A DNA stretch of 64,000 nucleotides from Scortum barcoo (GCA_023238725.1 CM041550.1:3235544-3299543), one strand, 5' to 3'. Numbered from the stretch's first letter, positions 35,560-48,599 are shown. The notes: a model not told the origin generated them from the sequence alone. Numbers and translations are program-made.

Positions 35560-36480
35560 TATGTGCCTGCAGGTATGAGTCAGTTTGCTCTCATATCTCC
35601 ACACAAACACTTTAATCTTGTGTACCGTATCTCGGCATCGTGGCGTGAGGTGTGAGCGGTCGTGTTGGTGACAAACGACAAAATGTGAGGCAACGTGAGC
35701 GAGATGCCCTGAAGCGTGAAGGTGGAGCAGTCACACACGAGCCGGCTAATTACTCCTAATTGGTGACATAATGTCAGTAGCAGTTGTGTTTAATCTATGA
35801 ATATTGACCTTAACTCTGCGTGTCATCAGTGTTTAAATTTATCCCAATTAGCGTCTCATGTCCCCGATCAGTCAATATATGAAAGGACCCCTGAACCTCA
35901 AACAAAACATGAAAAGAGCCCAAAGGCAAAAGTTTAAAATTAGCTGGGACGTACATCCAAGTACATCCTATGATCTGCTTTAATCCACGTCCATCCAGCT
36001 TCGACCGTCTATATAAAGACTCTTTGTGTCCACATTCAGACAATGCTTAGTGTGCTCTGTGTTAAAAGTAACGCACAACTTTACTATTAACAGGCTTTGT
36101 CACCTTTTTTAGACTGAAAACCTCCCGGAGTTCAACTTCCACTTCCACTTTAATTGTCTGGAGATCTTTCAGGTTTTTTCTTTTTTGTTTTTGACCTCCA
36201 GGTTTGGAACTTGTGCTGCGAGCAACCAGGATCAGGAAATCATTAATTTACAACATGGTATAATGTGCTGCAGCTTGATGATTCACCAGCTCCTCGTTTA
36301 ATGAAGTCCCTGAAGCAGTTTATTTCCATGCCTCTTATTGCAGTATTAAAAACTGATCTGCACTAAAAGTCCACATGCTATCTGCTATAAAAAGATGTGA
36401 ACAATTCTTATTAAGCCAGTGAAAATAGAGCTGTGGTCTCACCAAGTTAAACTTTGATTTTCATTCTCATTCTCTTTCTC
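35560..36480. other. Intron sequence, nothing recognised
   Basis: Unique-looking; no gene. Confidence 0.5.
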
Positions 36481-36497
36481 ATCTCCCCACCACTGAA

Positions 36498-36516
36498 ACT
36501 ACAGTTCCCATTATGC
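36498..36516 (+). promoter_or_regulatory. ZNF143/SBS-like motif
   Basis: ACTACAGTTCCCATTATGC is close to the ACTACAATTCCCAGMATGC consensus recognised by ZNF143/Staf (recalled). It is about 150 bp from the solo LTR and may also be part of an older repeat. Confidence 0.4.
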
Positions 36517-36660
36517 TTTAGGGGACATACAGGAAGGATAATGCATAATGTTGCCATGCTGTGTGTTCCTGTTGGCTGTTTGTAACCAATATGTGCACAT
36601 TTGGCTTTAAAAGTTTGCAGAATTAGCTACAAGTACTTATTGTTTGCATTGAGCCCACAG

Positions 36661-37055
36661 ATGAGTGTAATGTCTCGTCAGATCTGTTAAGTTTTGTCTG
36701 TCATGTTTTCTGTTTCCTGTCCTGGCATGTCCTTTTATTTTGAAACCCTAACTCTCCTCTCGTTTCAGGTCCCTTGACTTCCCCTCATTGTGTGTTCCCT
36801 GCCGTGTGTGATTGTCTATCCCCCGCCCTGATTGTTTCCACCTGTTTCCCATTACCTCTTGTATATATTGTCTGCGTCTCCCCTGTCTTGTTGCCAGATC
36901 GTTCTCAACCTTTGCCATGTCAAGATCACGCTCTTCATGTCAAGATTTCTGTAAGATCTCGCTCTATTAAATTTGCATTCAAAACCTCATTCTGCCTGGT
37001 TTGTGTATACGTCCTGCATTTGGGTCTGCCTGCCTTGTGCCTGCGTAACAATGAG
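36661..37055 (+). mobile_element. Solo LTR with 5-bp target-site duplication
   Basis: The element 36666-37050 (385 bp) starts TGTAATGTCTC and ends CTGCGTAACA, and is flanked on both sides by ATGAG (36661-36665, 37051-37055). Inside are GTATATATTG at about 36861 (TATA-like), CTATTAAATTTGC at about 36963 (weak poly-A signal) and CTGCATTTGGGTCTGCC near the end, a word frequent in fish Gypsy/retrovirus-like LTRs (recalled). No internal retroviral sequence remains: recombination between two LTRs left one. Confidence 0.85.
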
Positions 37056-37059
37056 CAAA

Positions 37060-38810
37060 CAATTATCACCAGATCATTTTGAAACTGAAGAAAACTTAAG
37101 TTCTGAAATTATGAGGTTTTCTAAGATATCTAAGTAGATTTAAAGATGCTTATTCATAACAAACTTCCAAGACGATGTTATCGGCAGAAAGTCTCATTGA
37201 ATCTAAACATACGTGTATCATCTCTGTGTGTTCACATTTGACCAAGTTATGACTCAGAAGAGCGATTTTGATGCAAATCGCAGCAAATCAGTGCCTCTTA
37301 ACTGCCTCCATCAGCTGTGTGTCACTGCTGCTCTGTTAAACTGATAATTATATTGATAAGCAGCCAAATCAGCAGCCAAATCAGCAGCCAAACTACAAAA
37401 AAACAACCTGTCACAGTGTGAAATCCAAGGTGTGAGTTTGTCTCTGCTCATGTGCTGGGGTTATTAAATCACAGGTGTTTATTCTGAATTTATGAATAAA
37501 GTTATTGAAACTCTTGAGATTAAAAAAATTAATTACTTGGACACACTCGGCTGCCTAACAGCTGCTTGTTTCTCTCTCTCTTTCTCTGCTTATCTCTTCA
37601 TTTTTTTCTGTTACCTCAGGCATTTTCTGGGCCACGCTTGCGGCAAAAAGACCTCGTTAACTCGTACCTGCTGCAAACTCAGAAAAAACAAACTTTTTTT
37701 GGTTAGAGCTTAAAATCCAGGAGAACATCTGGAGGCATATTTAGGTGTGTGTCTCTAAAAAGGGAAAAATCTGAACATGGATTACCTACAGAGTGTGTGT
37801 AAACTACTTTTTCCTGACTGGGAATAAGCAGGTGTACAAATTGAACGGATGGACTTAACCCGACCTCCCTTAACAGTAATCCTGTCAGAGTTACCTGCAG
37901 CAGATTATCTCGAATAATGTGTTTTTCTGCTCCTCGGGTCAAAGCGTAAGAAGGTAAAGGCAATAGGATTGAGGGGTCACAGACTGCTGCCTTGTTTAGC
38001 CTGCTGTCACAAACATAGAAGGGCTACTCACTAACATGGAGGCTCTAATTATAGATGCTACGCTCAAGATCCTGTTTGTACCTGACATCCTTTCATGTCC
38101 CTGCGATACTTCCAGTCCTGTCTGAATGGATTTCACTGATGAAGGATGCTTTTATAATAGATTTGTAGACGTACATGTATGATACAGAGAGCTGCAAAAG
38201 AGGTGCTTCGCCTTTTTCAGCGTTTGCCTCAGATCTCACAACACAAACACAGAGTGATGAACAAACAGTGAATATATTCTTCAGGCGGTCAGACATGTTG
38301 GATCTGCTGCCTCGTGTGCTGCGTCCATCATATCACACACACAATGCAGTTTAATGGTTTCGCTGATAAAGTCGCACGTGACCTTCTCAGATAGCCGTGT
38401 TTCTGCAGATAAATTCAAACAGAGATAAGACTAATGATCGCTTTTTTTTCCTTATCGGCTAATATGAAGGTGATTTAAATGAGCCACATTAGCGCTGCAT
38501 CTGCATGGAAACGCAGCGATTTAGACAGAATCATTTATAAATCTACAGACAATAATGCAACAACATTTTCTGCAGATATCCAGAAGATCTGCATGATGGA
38601 TAATGACAATAATAATGACTTTCCACTTACTTTTCATTGGGTAAAACTTGAAATAATGATTAAATAATTTCTGTATTATGTGCTTTCTGATTAGTGCCTA
38701 GTAGCAAATGTTAGCATGCAGAAACACTAAACTAAAATGAACACTGTATGCAGGTGTTAGCATTTAGCTCGAACACCTCATAATTTCAGCCTCAGAGTTG
38801 TTAGCATGGC
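37060..38810. other. Intron sequence, nothing recognised
   Basis: Contains a small 12-bp direct repeat (CAGCCAAATCAG) at about 37361-37390. No gene. Confidence 0.5.
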
Positions 38811-38815
38811 TTTAG

Positions 38816-39100
38816 TGTTGTTTCAACTGATCTTTAGTCTATGAAATGTCTAAATACTGTGAAAAAAAAGTCGATCACAGTTTCCCTGAGCTGTAAGCTT
38901 TTTTGGTCCAAACCACAAAGATATTAAGTTTAAAACAATATAAAACAACATAAATCCTAATAGCTGAGAGGCTGAAGCTGGTGAATGTTTGGTATTTTCC
39001 CTTGATTTGTCAATTAAAAAATTTACTTTTTAACAGAACTAACAGCGACTACTTATCCATTGATGGACCAATTTATCGATCGATTGTTTCAACACCAGAA
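38816..39100 (+). repeat. AGGGCTGCAA-family repeat copy
   Basis: GTTTCAACTGATC, TAGTCTATGAAATGTC, CACAAAGATATTAAGTTT, GAGAGGCTGAAGCTGG, TTTGGTATTTTCCCTTGA and finally ATCGATCGATTGTTTC follow the order seen in the copy at 56651. Confidence 0.6.
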
Positions 39101-39594
39101 TCAAAAGCATCTTTTAACACTGGGAGAGCGAATTTACAGAGCAAAATGTTTTCAAATGGACACTTGGAGGTTTAAAAGTCTAAATGTTGACTGGAATAAA
39201 CGAAACACGCAGACAAAGGTCGAACACATACAATAAATGGTGTGTGCATCATTTTCCATTTTTGTAAGTTTTTTTTGCAATATCACAGGTTGTCGGCGAA
39301 GTTACACAACAAAATAGTAATTTCAGTGAAGCTCAACGACAATCGCAGGACAGAAAAATTACAAAACGATGACAGACAGTTCACAAAAAGAGACAGAAGT
39401 GACCACAAAGGCGATGGCAGCAGTTATGACTTAACGAAAGAAATGAAAAGCCAGCCGATGAGTGAGAGAGAGAGAAAGAAAAGAGACGTTCATGCAGAGA
39501 GGAGAGAGGACTATTTCGGGAGTGAATAGACTTGTAATGATGCCTCCGTTCCTGCAGCGGTGACAAAAAACAGCAGAGGGGAAAAAGAGGGGAG

Positions 39595-39700
39595 AGAACA
39601 TCTCTTTATGCTAGAAAAGCGGTAATTATTTTAATTAGCCCTTCTTTAAATCTGAATAGAGGCCCAGAGCCAGAGCTGCAGCACAGACGAGGGATCCTCA
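39595..39700. promoter_or_regulatory. Candidate conserved non-coding element
   Basis: GCGGTAATTATTTTAATTAG followed by CCCTTCTTTAAATCTG: paired homeodomain-type sites in unique sequence. Inference. Confidence 0.3.
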
Positions 39701-39702
39701 TA

Positions 39703-39704
<2 letters not shown>

Positions 39705-39736
<32 letters not shown>
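39705..39736. repeat. (GT)16 microsatellite
   Basis: Pure GT run. Confidence 0.97.
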
Positions 39737-39737
<1 letters not shown>

Positions 39738-39739
39738 CT

Positions 39740-41640
39740 ATCCTCAAGCGAAATCACTGCAAAAATGTTTATTTTTTTATTTTTATTTTTTTAACGGCCG
39801 GCTGTCTGTGTACCAGCCGGCTTCCCCGTCTCCCCGCCTGTTGACTAAGAAACACACCGGCTCATCAGCTTCATCTTAAAAAAAAGATGTCACGAGCTAA
39901 TCCGAGTGATTAAAGTCTGAGAAAATAATATATGGAGAATATCAAAGCATGTGTGATGATGGATCAGCTGTTTTAGCTCGTTTCCATCCACATGTGACAC
40001 ACAAAGGGCCGGCTAAAGAAATATCCACGCAATTAAAACCCAGGCCTGTGTGTGTGGATAGGAGCAGTCTGGAGCGGCGAGATGAACAGTTGGTGGAGCC
40101 AATTCTTCAGTCGGCTGCCATTAAACCGTCACCAAAGAAGAGACGGAGACTGCGGAGCATGAAAGGGATCATTTCAAATGATCTGCAGTGCTAATTTGAT
40201 CGTATCGCTGCTTATAAACTGTGTTTTGTGGATTTTAAAGATGATCTACAGACAGACAGGGAAAATAATGCTATTATGCTATCTATGCATATCTACACAA
40301 ATAAAAATTAAAATGAAAAAAGTAAATAAATAAACCAGGTGATCTGATTAAAAGAGCTCCAGTTGGTGGGAAATGATGTGGATAAAATCTTTCATTTGTT
40401 TGTTTCATGTGGTAATGAGAAAGTTTACAGTCTCCTCATCACTTCACACACATCTGATGCTGGTGTGTGATGTGTCGTTAATAACAACAATAATAATAAT
40501 AATAAATGGTTGAGACAGGACTGAAACACTATAAGACTGAGGAAAAATAAATCAGACATTTAAAGAAAACACAAAAATAAAAAGAAATATATATATTAGG
40601 CTATACATTATAATACACCACCGCTAATAATAAGACAGATAAGACATGTTGGAGAGAAAATAGAGACGTGGTGTTCAGTGGACGTTTAGGTTATTTTGAG
40701 TTCATCGACACAACAACTTTTCCACCTCTGCAGAGTGTAAAATCGTTTCCTTTGAATTTTCAGCATCTCCTCTTGTTTTTTTAAAGCACAAACTCAAAGT
40801 GCTCTTAAAAACAGGTGGATGGAAACGCATTTATCGCCGTCTCCATTACAGCCACCGGCCTTTCACAGTTCAACAGCCTGAACTCAAGAGTTTCATATCC
40901 GCAGCTGAGACCCTCCAAAAATCCACAGAGAGAAAAAGAAATGGGTGTGTGCATGAAAAAGAGCCAGATGGAGAAGTCAGACCAGCCTTTTTTTTCCCTC
41001 TCAGTAGCCAAGGAAACGGACCAAAAGATGTCCTCATTGGAAGGTCACAGGTCACGGCTGACGTACAGGAAATGGCTGCTGGAGGAGCTGATGGAGAGAG
41101 GTCTGACTTCACCGCGTGAGCTCCGGCGATACGACAGAGTGTGACGGAGGCGGAGAGGAGTGCCGGGATGCTGTTAACGAGGAGGTTTTTATGGCTCGTG
41201 TGAGATGCGTCCACTCCGCCCAGCGTGTCTGCGAGCACAATGACCTCAGCATCAAAATCTACAGAGCGACGCCTGCAGCAGAGAGCGGCCGTGAGCTGCA
41301 CTTAAAAACTAAAACTGTTCAGACCCTGATGTGTGTTTTTAGACACGTTTTTGGATCCAGATCAGACTTGATGCAGTTGGATTACACCAAATCACTCATT
41401 CTCATCTCATGCGAGTTTCCATTTTATTTGATATATATATCGACGTGCAGATGTATTTTTGAGCAAAGGAGAGTTAGTACGATTTGAGAGGTATTTGTCA
41501 TTTTACTGTTCAAAAAGCTAAAAAAGGGATTAAAAAGAGAAGTATTTCTATTGTTGGAGTTCAATTATGCCAATATAAATAAAAAAATGTGTGATCCTTT
41601 TTCAGCTTTCAAAGAAAAGAATTTTTGAGGGTTATAGCTG
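39740..41640. other. Intron sequence with an unexplained GC-richer block
   Basis: 40805-41310 is richer in GC and CpG than its surroundings and open in several frames (up to 143 codons minus, 109 plus), but none looks like a known protein and the frames overlap. GGATGGAAACGCATTTATCG at about 40816 matches the MITE end of 9810. The 81-codon plus frame at 39949-40194 ends in a basic KKRRRLRS stretch but has no other support. Confidence 0.4.
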
Positions 41641-41645
41641 TGAAT

Positions 41646-41646
<1 letters not shown>

Positions 41647-41690
<44 letters not shown>

Positions 41691-41694
41691 GTGT
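41647..41694. repeat. (GT)24 microsatellite
   Basis: GT run with one CG step near its end. Confidence 0.97.
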
Positions 41695-41949
41695 GCTTGT
41701 ATACATATATATTATTTTTCTCTCTTTCTTGCATTTGTCTGTCTTAAAGGCTTAAACTGACAGCCTTTAGGACATACACATACAAGCTTTCGCTTCAATA
41801 CTAATACAAAGACTGTTGATAAGAGTTTGTTTACACTGATTTTGATTGTCTATATTTTTATTGTATTGTGTTATTATTTTGTGTTTCATGACTGAAATCA
41901 GCATTACACTCTACTATAGATGTCTGTCGCTGAAAATACAACCATTCAC

Positions 41950-42200
41950 TCCTTGGCAGAAAATCAATCTGCAGTTATTGTGATGATTGTTTGTCATTTA
42001 TTGAACAAAACTAACAAACTTCCACTTGTTTCAGGCTGCTCATTGTTGGGATCTGCTGCTTTTCTCTGTTTATGTCATTATAAACTAAATATCTTTGAGT
42101 TTTGGACAAAAGAGACAAGAGAGATGTAAGGACATCACCTTGGACTCAGTGGGGGTTTGTTTCACTATTTTTGACATTTCATCAACTAAACATTTGCTTT
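41950..42200 (-). repeat. AGGGCTGCAA-family repeat copy, minus sense
   Basis: Shows TGCTGCTTTTCTCTGTTTAT, AAATATCTTTGAGTTTTGGA and GACATTTCATCAACTAAACA, the reverse of the word order in 38816 and 56651. Confidence 0.55.
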
Positions 42201-42209
42201 TTCAAGAAT

Positions 42210-43500
42210 ATAAAACAATGTTTGCTGCAGGATTGTCTCAAAATTTGTTCACATGTTCATCTTTTCTTTAATTTCTTCTTTCAAAGTTTGTTTCTGTTCC
42301 TTTCAGGCTCTAAATGACTTTGAAACGGACTCATATTTCTGTATAAATAGCTTTGCCTTTCCTCGGATGGATACCGCTGTGATTAAGAAAATATTTTTGT
42401 GATTTGTGTGAGCCGACCTCCGACACAGCTCTCACCGCTGGCCTCTGTCCAACACGACGCTCCGAAAAACGATGCTCCGGTTTGGTGCCTTACACTGAAC
42501 GTTTGGCACAAAACAGGAAACTGGGTTTGTTGTTTTTTTTGCGGAGAAGAAGCAGGTGGGAACTGGTGTGTTTTCTTTACTATTTTTAACACATTCATTT
42601 CCGGCGGGATATTTACTCTTCATCCTTCCATGGATCTTTTCTGTTTCTGCCGTTAATCCCTCCCTGCAGGGTTTCTGAAGAAGACCTCCGAAGAGTGTTT
42701 GACGAGCTTCTCTTACTGACGTTGTTTAAACTTTCACAAAGGAAAACTCTCAGGAATTTCTCTGAGGTCAAGAGGAGAAACTTCAGATCGGCTTGGCCAA
42801 ACAATCTGTTCACATGACCCCTAACACAAAGGCATTCTGGGTAAAAACGTGTAAATGTGCAATATCACGCTCACTCCGACTCTCTCCAGACGACACTCTG
42901 TCTGTCTTTTGGCCGCGTGTGAACTTTCCACGTCCTCGACACGATGCCACCCGGCTGCATACCATGTGAAGAGGTTTTATAAAGAATTCACAGGAGGTTT
43001 TATATAGAAATTATAAATCATGCAACATAAGCTTGGGCTGAAATGGTGAATTCTTGTATGGGATGTCGCGGGCGGTAGATTAAAGAAGACAGCACAACAT
43101 CCCACAGCCTCATTCAGCTCATTACTCTTCGGACGTGTTATCTATCAAATCTACAGTCAAAATCCAAAATATTTTTTCACCTTCTAAAACAACGAATGTC
43201 CTTATTGATTCTGAAGTCTGCTCGCCTCCCATCTGTGGACAAAAAATCTGGTTCCCCTACGATTAAGCTTTACTTTAGGCTCAAAGGATAAGTCATGTCA
43301 TGAGACACAGGTGAGTGAAAGGTGTCATATCAGACCTTTGTGGAGCGATGATGAGACTGTGACCTTCCTCACGTTAACACATCGTTTGGGCTTTGACTGG
43401 CGCCTTTTATACTGTTATCTTCAGTTTTAATGGTTTACTGGCACTGACTGAAGAATAACCCCCCCCCCCTTTAATAAAGATCTTCTAACATTCACATAAC
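42210..43500. other. Intron sequence, nothing recognised
   Basis: Includes a pure C run at about 43459-43469. Open frames at 42380-42810 overlap on both strands and look random. Confidence 0.5.
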
Positions 43501-43504
43501 GTTA

Positions 43505-43595
43505 TGGATGGAAACGCAGGTAAATTCGCACTTTATTTTGTCAATTTTCTTGAATTCTGGTTCAAATTTGCCCTACATTTGGATGAAAAATGGTG
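43505..43595 (-). mobile_element. MITE end fragment, 9810 family
   Basis: TGGATGGAAACGCAGGTAAA ... CTACATTTGGATGAAAAATG parallels the 35.45-35.55 kb fragment. Confidence 0.5.
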
Positions 43596-43599
43596 ACAG

Positions 43600-46500
43600 T
43601 AAGCTTCATCGTTGTGTCTGTATTTATTCATAGTGACAGTGAGAAACAGGTAAACTCAACATTAACTGCTATCACTCACTTCCAACATGCAGCGAATAAA
43701 AACACTCTTACAATCTTCAGGTCTGTAGCAACCCTAAAAACATTAGAAAAACAACACTTTCTTGGATCATTTAGACATTTTGACATGAGAACACTGTCAA
43801 AAACAAATAGTTTGAGGAGTGCTGAGTGCTTAATAAAAGACTAAGACCCAGTGTGTTCACATTTAAGGGTAAATCTGTTTTCAAAGACCAAGTGATGAGT
43901 TGAGTATCACAGCTGAGCTGATGAAGATGCACTCAGTCACTCAGCTCTGCTGCTAAAAACTACTGATTCAGTGAACCACACTTTGAGGATTCACTGTTAA
44001 AGATTCGTTTGAACGTGTGCTGAATATCTCCACTACAAATGTGTGTTTGTGTGTGTGGTTCAGACGGGGTTCCTCATTAAGACTCGATGTGTTCACAATC
44101 TCCCTCGTTCAGTATTTCCTGTAAAGTAAACACTCAGTGGTTTTGTCTTTGTCAAGCAGTAAATTGAGAGTTTGGATGTTTATGAATCATCGTTATTTTC
44201 TGCCCGTCGCTAACAGGTGCAGTGCCACATAACTGTAATTTTCACATCATCAATCATCATCATATCAAAGGCAGAGCGTTGCATTGTTGGAGATTTGAGG
44301 ACAAATCTGAGAATGTGTCGCTGCGATTGTCCTTTTCGGGGCACTTTATTATGCAGATATTTGCAGATTGTGCACAAACAAAACTGTAAAAGTAAATCTG
44401 GTGCACGAGGTGGAAGCAGAACGATCTTGGACACAGCTGGAAACCAGAATAAAACAAAGGGATAAGAACTTTATGAGCTATAACAGGGAGAAAAACAAGC
44501 AGGATTAGCTGTGGGAAACTCCAACACTCGGAAAAAGAAAGACAGCAAAGAGGAGATGTGATCATTTTGGGTGAAATCAGGCGTTCACCAGCAGCTGCAG
44601 GTTATTTCATATCAGAATACAGCAGTATAATATCGATATATTGCTGTGGGAGGATGTGGGAGGTGCCGTATCACTTCTTTTGTTTGTCTATTTCCAGTTT
44701 ACCTTTTGCTCCATTTCTTCTGCTCTCACCTTTATTTTATTTGCTGCCTACAAACGACTATTCACAGAGATTTGTGCCTTCAAAACACACCTGACTGTCC
44801 CCACCCTCGCGTGTCTCGCACGCTCTGAATCCACCAGCCCTCCGTGTCATTATCATTTTTCCCTCTTTTGTCTCGCTCTCACACAAATTCGTTCTGCAAG
44901 GCTGAATAAAGCTGCTGACGAGGAGACTACATGTATGAAGAGAGAGAGAGGGAGAGCAGAAGTTATAAATGAAATGAAAATTTCCACAAGGATTTCTTCC
45001 AAATGTCTCACAAAAAGAAAACAACACGGAAATTAAGTCAAACCTTTGGGGTGAAATGATAAAATGTTGAATACAGCTGGAAAATTAGTAGAAAAACATA
45101 TTCGCTGAGCTGAGAACAACATTTAATTTTACTTATAAAGTCTCTTTCGTGCATCAACAAAGCAAATTTTTGCTTCATTTCAACAGTTTCTCTTCAAAAT
45201 CTGCACACAAAGACATCAGGGCTCGTTTTCCTTTGCTGCCACTCTTCCTTGTGCAACTTCCACATAACAAATAAAAAATAAATCTGAAGTCTTCATTCAG
45301 CTCAGTAAATGTTCTTGTTCTGCTGTTTCACAGTTTGAGCTGTAAGTTTTTATATCAGCGTTGCATCACATTTCGCTCAACTTACTGTCACCTTCGATCA
45401 TCTGTCACAATATACTGAATTTAAGTCATTTAAAATCACAAGGACTTCTTGTGTGTCGTCCTCAAGACATCACAGTATCCTCGGATTAATAATTAAACAT
45501 CCAACAGTTACTCAAATTTGATTCCTGAAAGAGCAAAAAGATTGTACGATCCTTTATAGTAAATATTATGCACGTTATGAATCTCAGTTTAAAATGTGCT
45601 CAATACAGCTACTGTTCTCACTGCAATACATTTTTTTTCTGTAACGTGTTTTATCAAGTTTACTACTTTGATTTGATTTGACCGTTTGTCGATCAAAATA
45701 TGAAAATGAACTTTTGTCTAAGCAACCTGAAATAAATTCCTTTGTGTTTTCTTTCTCATTTGCATATAATGGCTGTAATAAAGCAGCTCTATGGAGTTTT
45801 TAACTGGTTGTGAAACAGTCTTTAATTAATTTAATCTTGATGCCTCTTTATGAAGCAAACAGACTAACAGCGAACAGTACTGAGTACTTATTTATTTTTC
45901 ATCTGATCTACAAACGGCTAAAAATCAACATATAGGGTGACATATGTTGCAGAATAAGCTAAAAGGTTTAAAATAAAAGGACGTAAAGAGGCTGCAGCTC
46001 TAAAATATTTATGTGATCTTCCAGTAAAATACTGAACTTAAGTGAACTTCATGTTAAGAGAAACTCAGTGAGCTGCTGAGAGACGTAAACAGACGAGGAG
46101 GACGCACGTGAAAGCGGTTTGTTCCTGAAGGACACAAAGAGAAAAATGATTAGTCCACTAATCCTGTTAGCGACCACTGATGGCTGCTTCCAGGAACAAC
46201 AACCAAACACTCCACATGTCTCTCACCTGTGTGTGTGTGTGTGTGTGAGATGTTTGGGGATATTGCTAAGAACATGTGCGAGTGTTATTAACCCCGTGAT
46301 GAGATTCATCATGTCAATTTTCATGGTTGTAATTTCAACATTGGAGACATTTCGTTTCAGACAGAGTCTTTAATCGAGTTAACTTATTTGTTTTTTGTCT
46401 GTTGGGGTAGAAGATTAAGTGTGACGAAAGTGAAGTAATCCCTCTAATATTCAACTGTAAACTGACTTCATGGGGGATCCCTTTGGACTGAAAAACAGTA

Positions 46501-46640
46501 TTTAGAGATTAATATAATTCCCCTTTTGCATCTTTTGTTTGTGCTGGAAACAAATGCAGGATTACGTGACAGTAAATATGTGATTTTAACATGAATCAGA
46601 GGCTGTTACGACTGCTGAAATACAACTACTACAATCAAAG
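43600..46640. other. Intron sequence, nothing recognised
   Basis: Unique-looking with a short GT run at 46228-46247. Frames up to 131 codons have no homology I know. Confidence 0.5.
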
Positions 46641-46790
46641 AGTCGTTTTATTCTGGGAAATACATTTATTTGCTTCCTTGGCAAGAATCAGATATTTGCG
46701 TTAATACATTTCATTTCATGTCCACTTAGCTTAGTTTAGCATAAAGAGTGAAAAAAGCTATCCTGGCTCTGTCTGCAGCTCATGTGCTGA
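46640..46790 (-). repeat. Fish repeat fragment (TTAGCTTAG...CTGGCTCTGTC)
   Basis: TTATTTGCTTCCTTGGCAAG, ACTTAGCTTAGTTTAGCATA and CTATCCTGGCTCTGTCTG match in order the reverse of the fragment at 63058-63185. Confidence 0.6.
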
Positions 46791-46799
46791 TTGTTCGAG

Positions 46800-48020
46800 C
46801 TTTGAAGGAGGCGATCTTCCCAGTAATCTATATTATAATGTGTGATGGTCTGGTAACCATGGAAACTCATCGTTTTGCCGTGGCGATCGGAAAGTGACAT
46901 CCTTCCTGCTGTATTTGATCAGCTCTTTAATCAAAAGCCACCCTGATACCTTAAAACATCAAACAGCACTAGTTGAACAGGTGAACACACCCAGCGTTCA
47001 TTAAAAGACTGTTGACTCAAATAATTGTACTGCAAACCGCCGAATACTAAATACACACCAGCTGTTTTTAAAGCCTCGTCGTGTGCGTGTGTGTGTGTAA
47101 AATGCGCAAACTGTTGTTGTTTCTAATCATTACAATCAATGACTCAGGAATCTCCATTCAAAACCGATTCTTGGTTGAATAAACAGAAAGGAGGAAAATA
47201 TTTCTAGGCTCAGAAGTCAGAATAACGATGCTGTAACGGAGCTTTTAAAATGGACCGACTTATTTTCTTCACCTTAAAAGTTTTTTCAAAGTGTGTGTTG
47301 CTTCTCTGACTCGGTAAAATTAATCTACAATAACTGATTTGTACAAAGTGTCAACAAAATACTTCACCTTCATCTTGAAAAGCTAAGTAATCATTATTAT
47401 ATCATATATATCTGACCTAAAGTGTGCAAACCTCATTCATATCGTACCTCCAGCTGTTTATTTGTCACTTAAACACAATATATTTTATACTTATACCTAC
47501 TGTACCTGCTGCATGTTTACAGACCTGTGTTCATGTCCTTCATTGCATTAGCTGTATTCCCGTTTGTGTCGACCTGCCCAGTAACAGCAGACGGAAACTA
47601 GCGAGCATCTCAGGGACAGTAAATCTCTTCTCCTTGTGTGAGGTTCATTTGAGGTAAATGTAATAAACTACATGCTAAAAACTGGAAGAGGTGACGATAT
47701 ATCAGTTTAAAATGCAGGTCTAAGAACCAGGAGTGATAAAGATCGTTAATTTCACACACAAATGACACAATAAACACACACACGCCAGCACTTGAGATTT
47801 ATGCTTAACCTTTAACCTTCATCACACATTATACAATGTGTGTCTGTGTAAACAGGTTTATGTCCCCACAATGCACATTTACATATGCACACACGCACAT
47901 TATTATGGGAATCGTTTCCACGGGACATTTGCATTCCAGAATACAAATTTTACAGGCGACTTTAATGGCAGAGAGAGGAGAGGTGTTCAAACTCACGCAC
48001 AGTTTTAGGGCATGTAGTGG
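46800..48020. other. Intron sequence, nothing recognised
   Basis: AT-rich, no gene. Confidence 0.5.
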
Positions 48021-48022
48021 GG

Positions 48023-48023
<1 letters not shown>

Positions 48024-48060
<37 letters not shown>

Positions 48061-48394
48061 TTGGGATAAGAGGGGTTTTTGTCACTGGGGTCGTCGTGTG
48101 TGTGGTTGCCATGGCAGCAGGTGTGGTGTGTGCAGTGCCAGGGATCTCTGCCGGTCCCGGTGAAGTCACAGCAGCCGAGTCTGGCAGCCGCATGCAGCAT
48201 TCCTCCGCTCTGAAAGGGCTGAAACATGCCCTTCACACACACACACACACGCACTCAGAAACACACATGCACATGTAAATGACTCCCTGACGAGAAGAAG
48301 TCCTCTCAAACACTCAAACACACACACCAGCTTCTACAAAAACAACCACCTTAAGTGTGTTTATTTTAATTAAATACAACAACAAACATTCATT

Positions 48395-48432
<38 letters not shown>
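48024..48432. repeat. (GT)17 and (AC)n tracts in opposite phase
   Basis: GT at 48024-48057, short AC at 48235-48250, AC at 48399-48432. The sequence between (48060-48230) is relatively GC-rich. Confidence 0.93.
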
Positions 48433-48434
<2 letters not shown>

Positions 48435-48599
48435 AACCAGGCTCAGCTTTCTGGTAAATCGGGACACACCCATTGGCTTCATAAACCGCACTGTCAGCCG
48501 GAGTGGACACACTCATACCAGTGTAATGATGCAGAGCTGCTGCAGAAAACAAGATAAGAAGGAAAAAAAACTCAGTTTAATCTGATTCACATAAAAACT

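Noticed and set aside
37361..37395. CRISPR-like short direct repeats (CAGCCAAATCAG)
   Set aside because: Only three adjacent 12-bp units without spacers, in vertebrate DNA.
39949..40194. 81-codon plus frame with a basic KKRRRLRS stretch
   Set aside because: Single short frame, no homology or splice evidence; nuclear-signal-like text arises by chance.
47829..48254. 141-codon minus frame
   Set aside because: Spans GT/CA repeats with Thr-His and Cys-Val runs; no recognisable protein.
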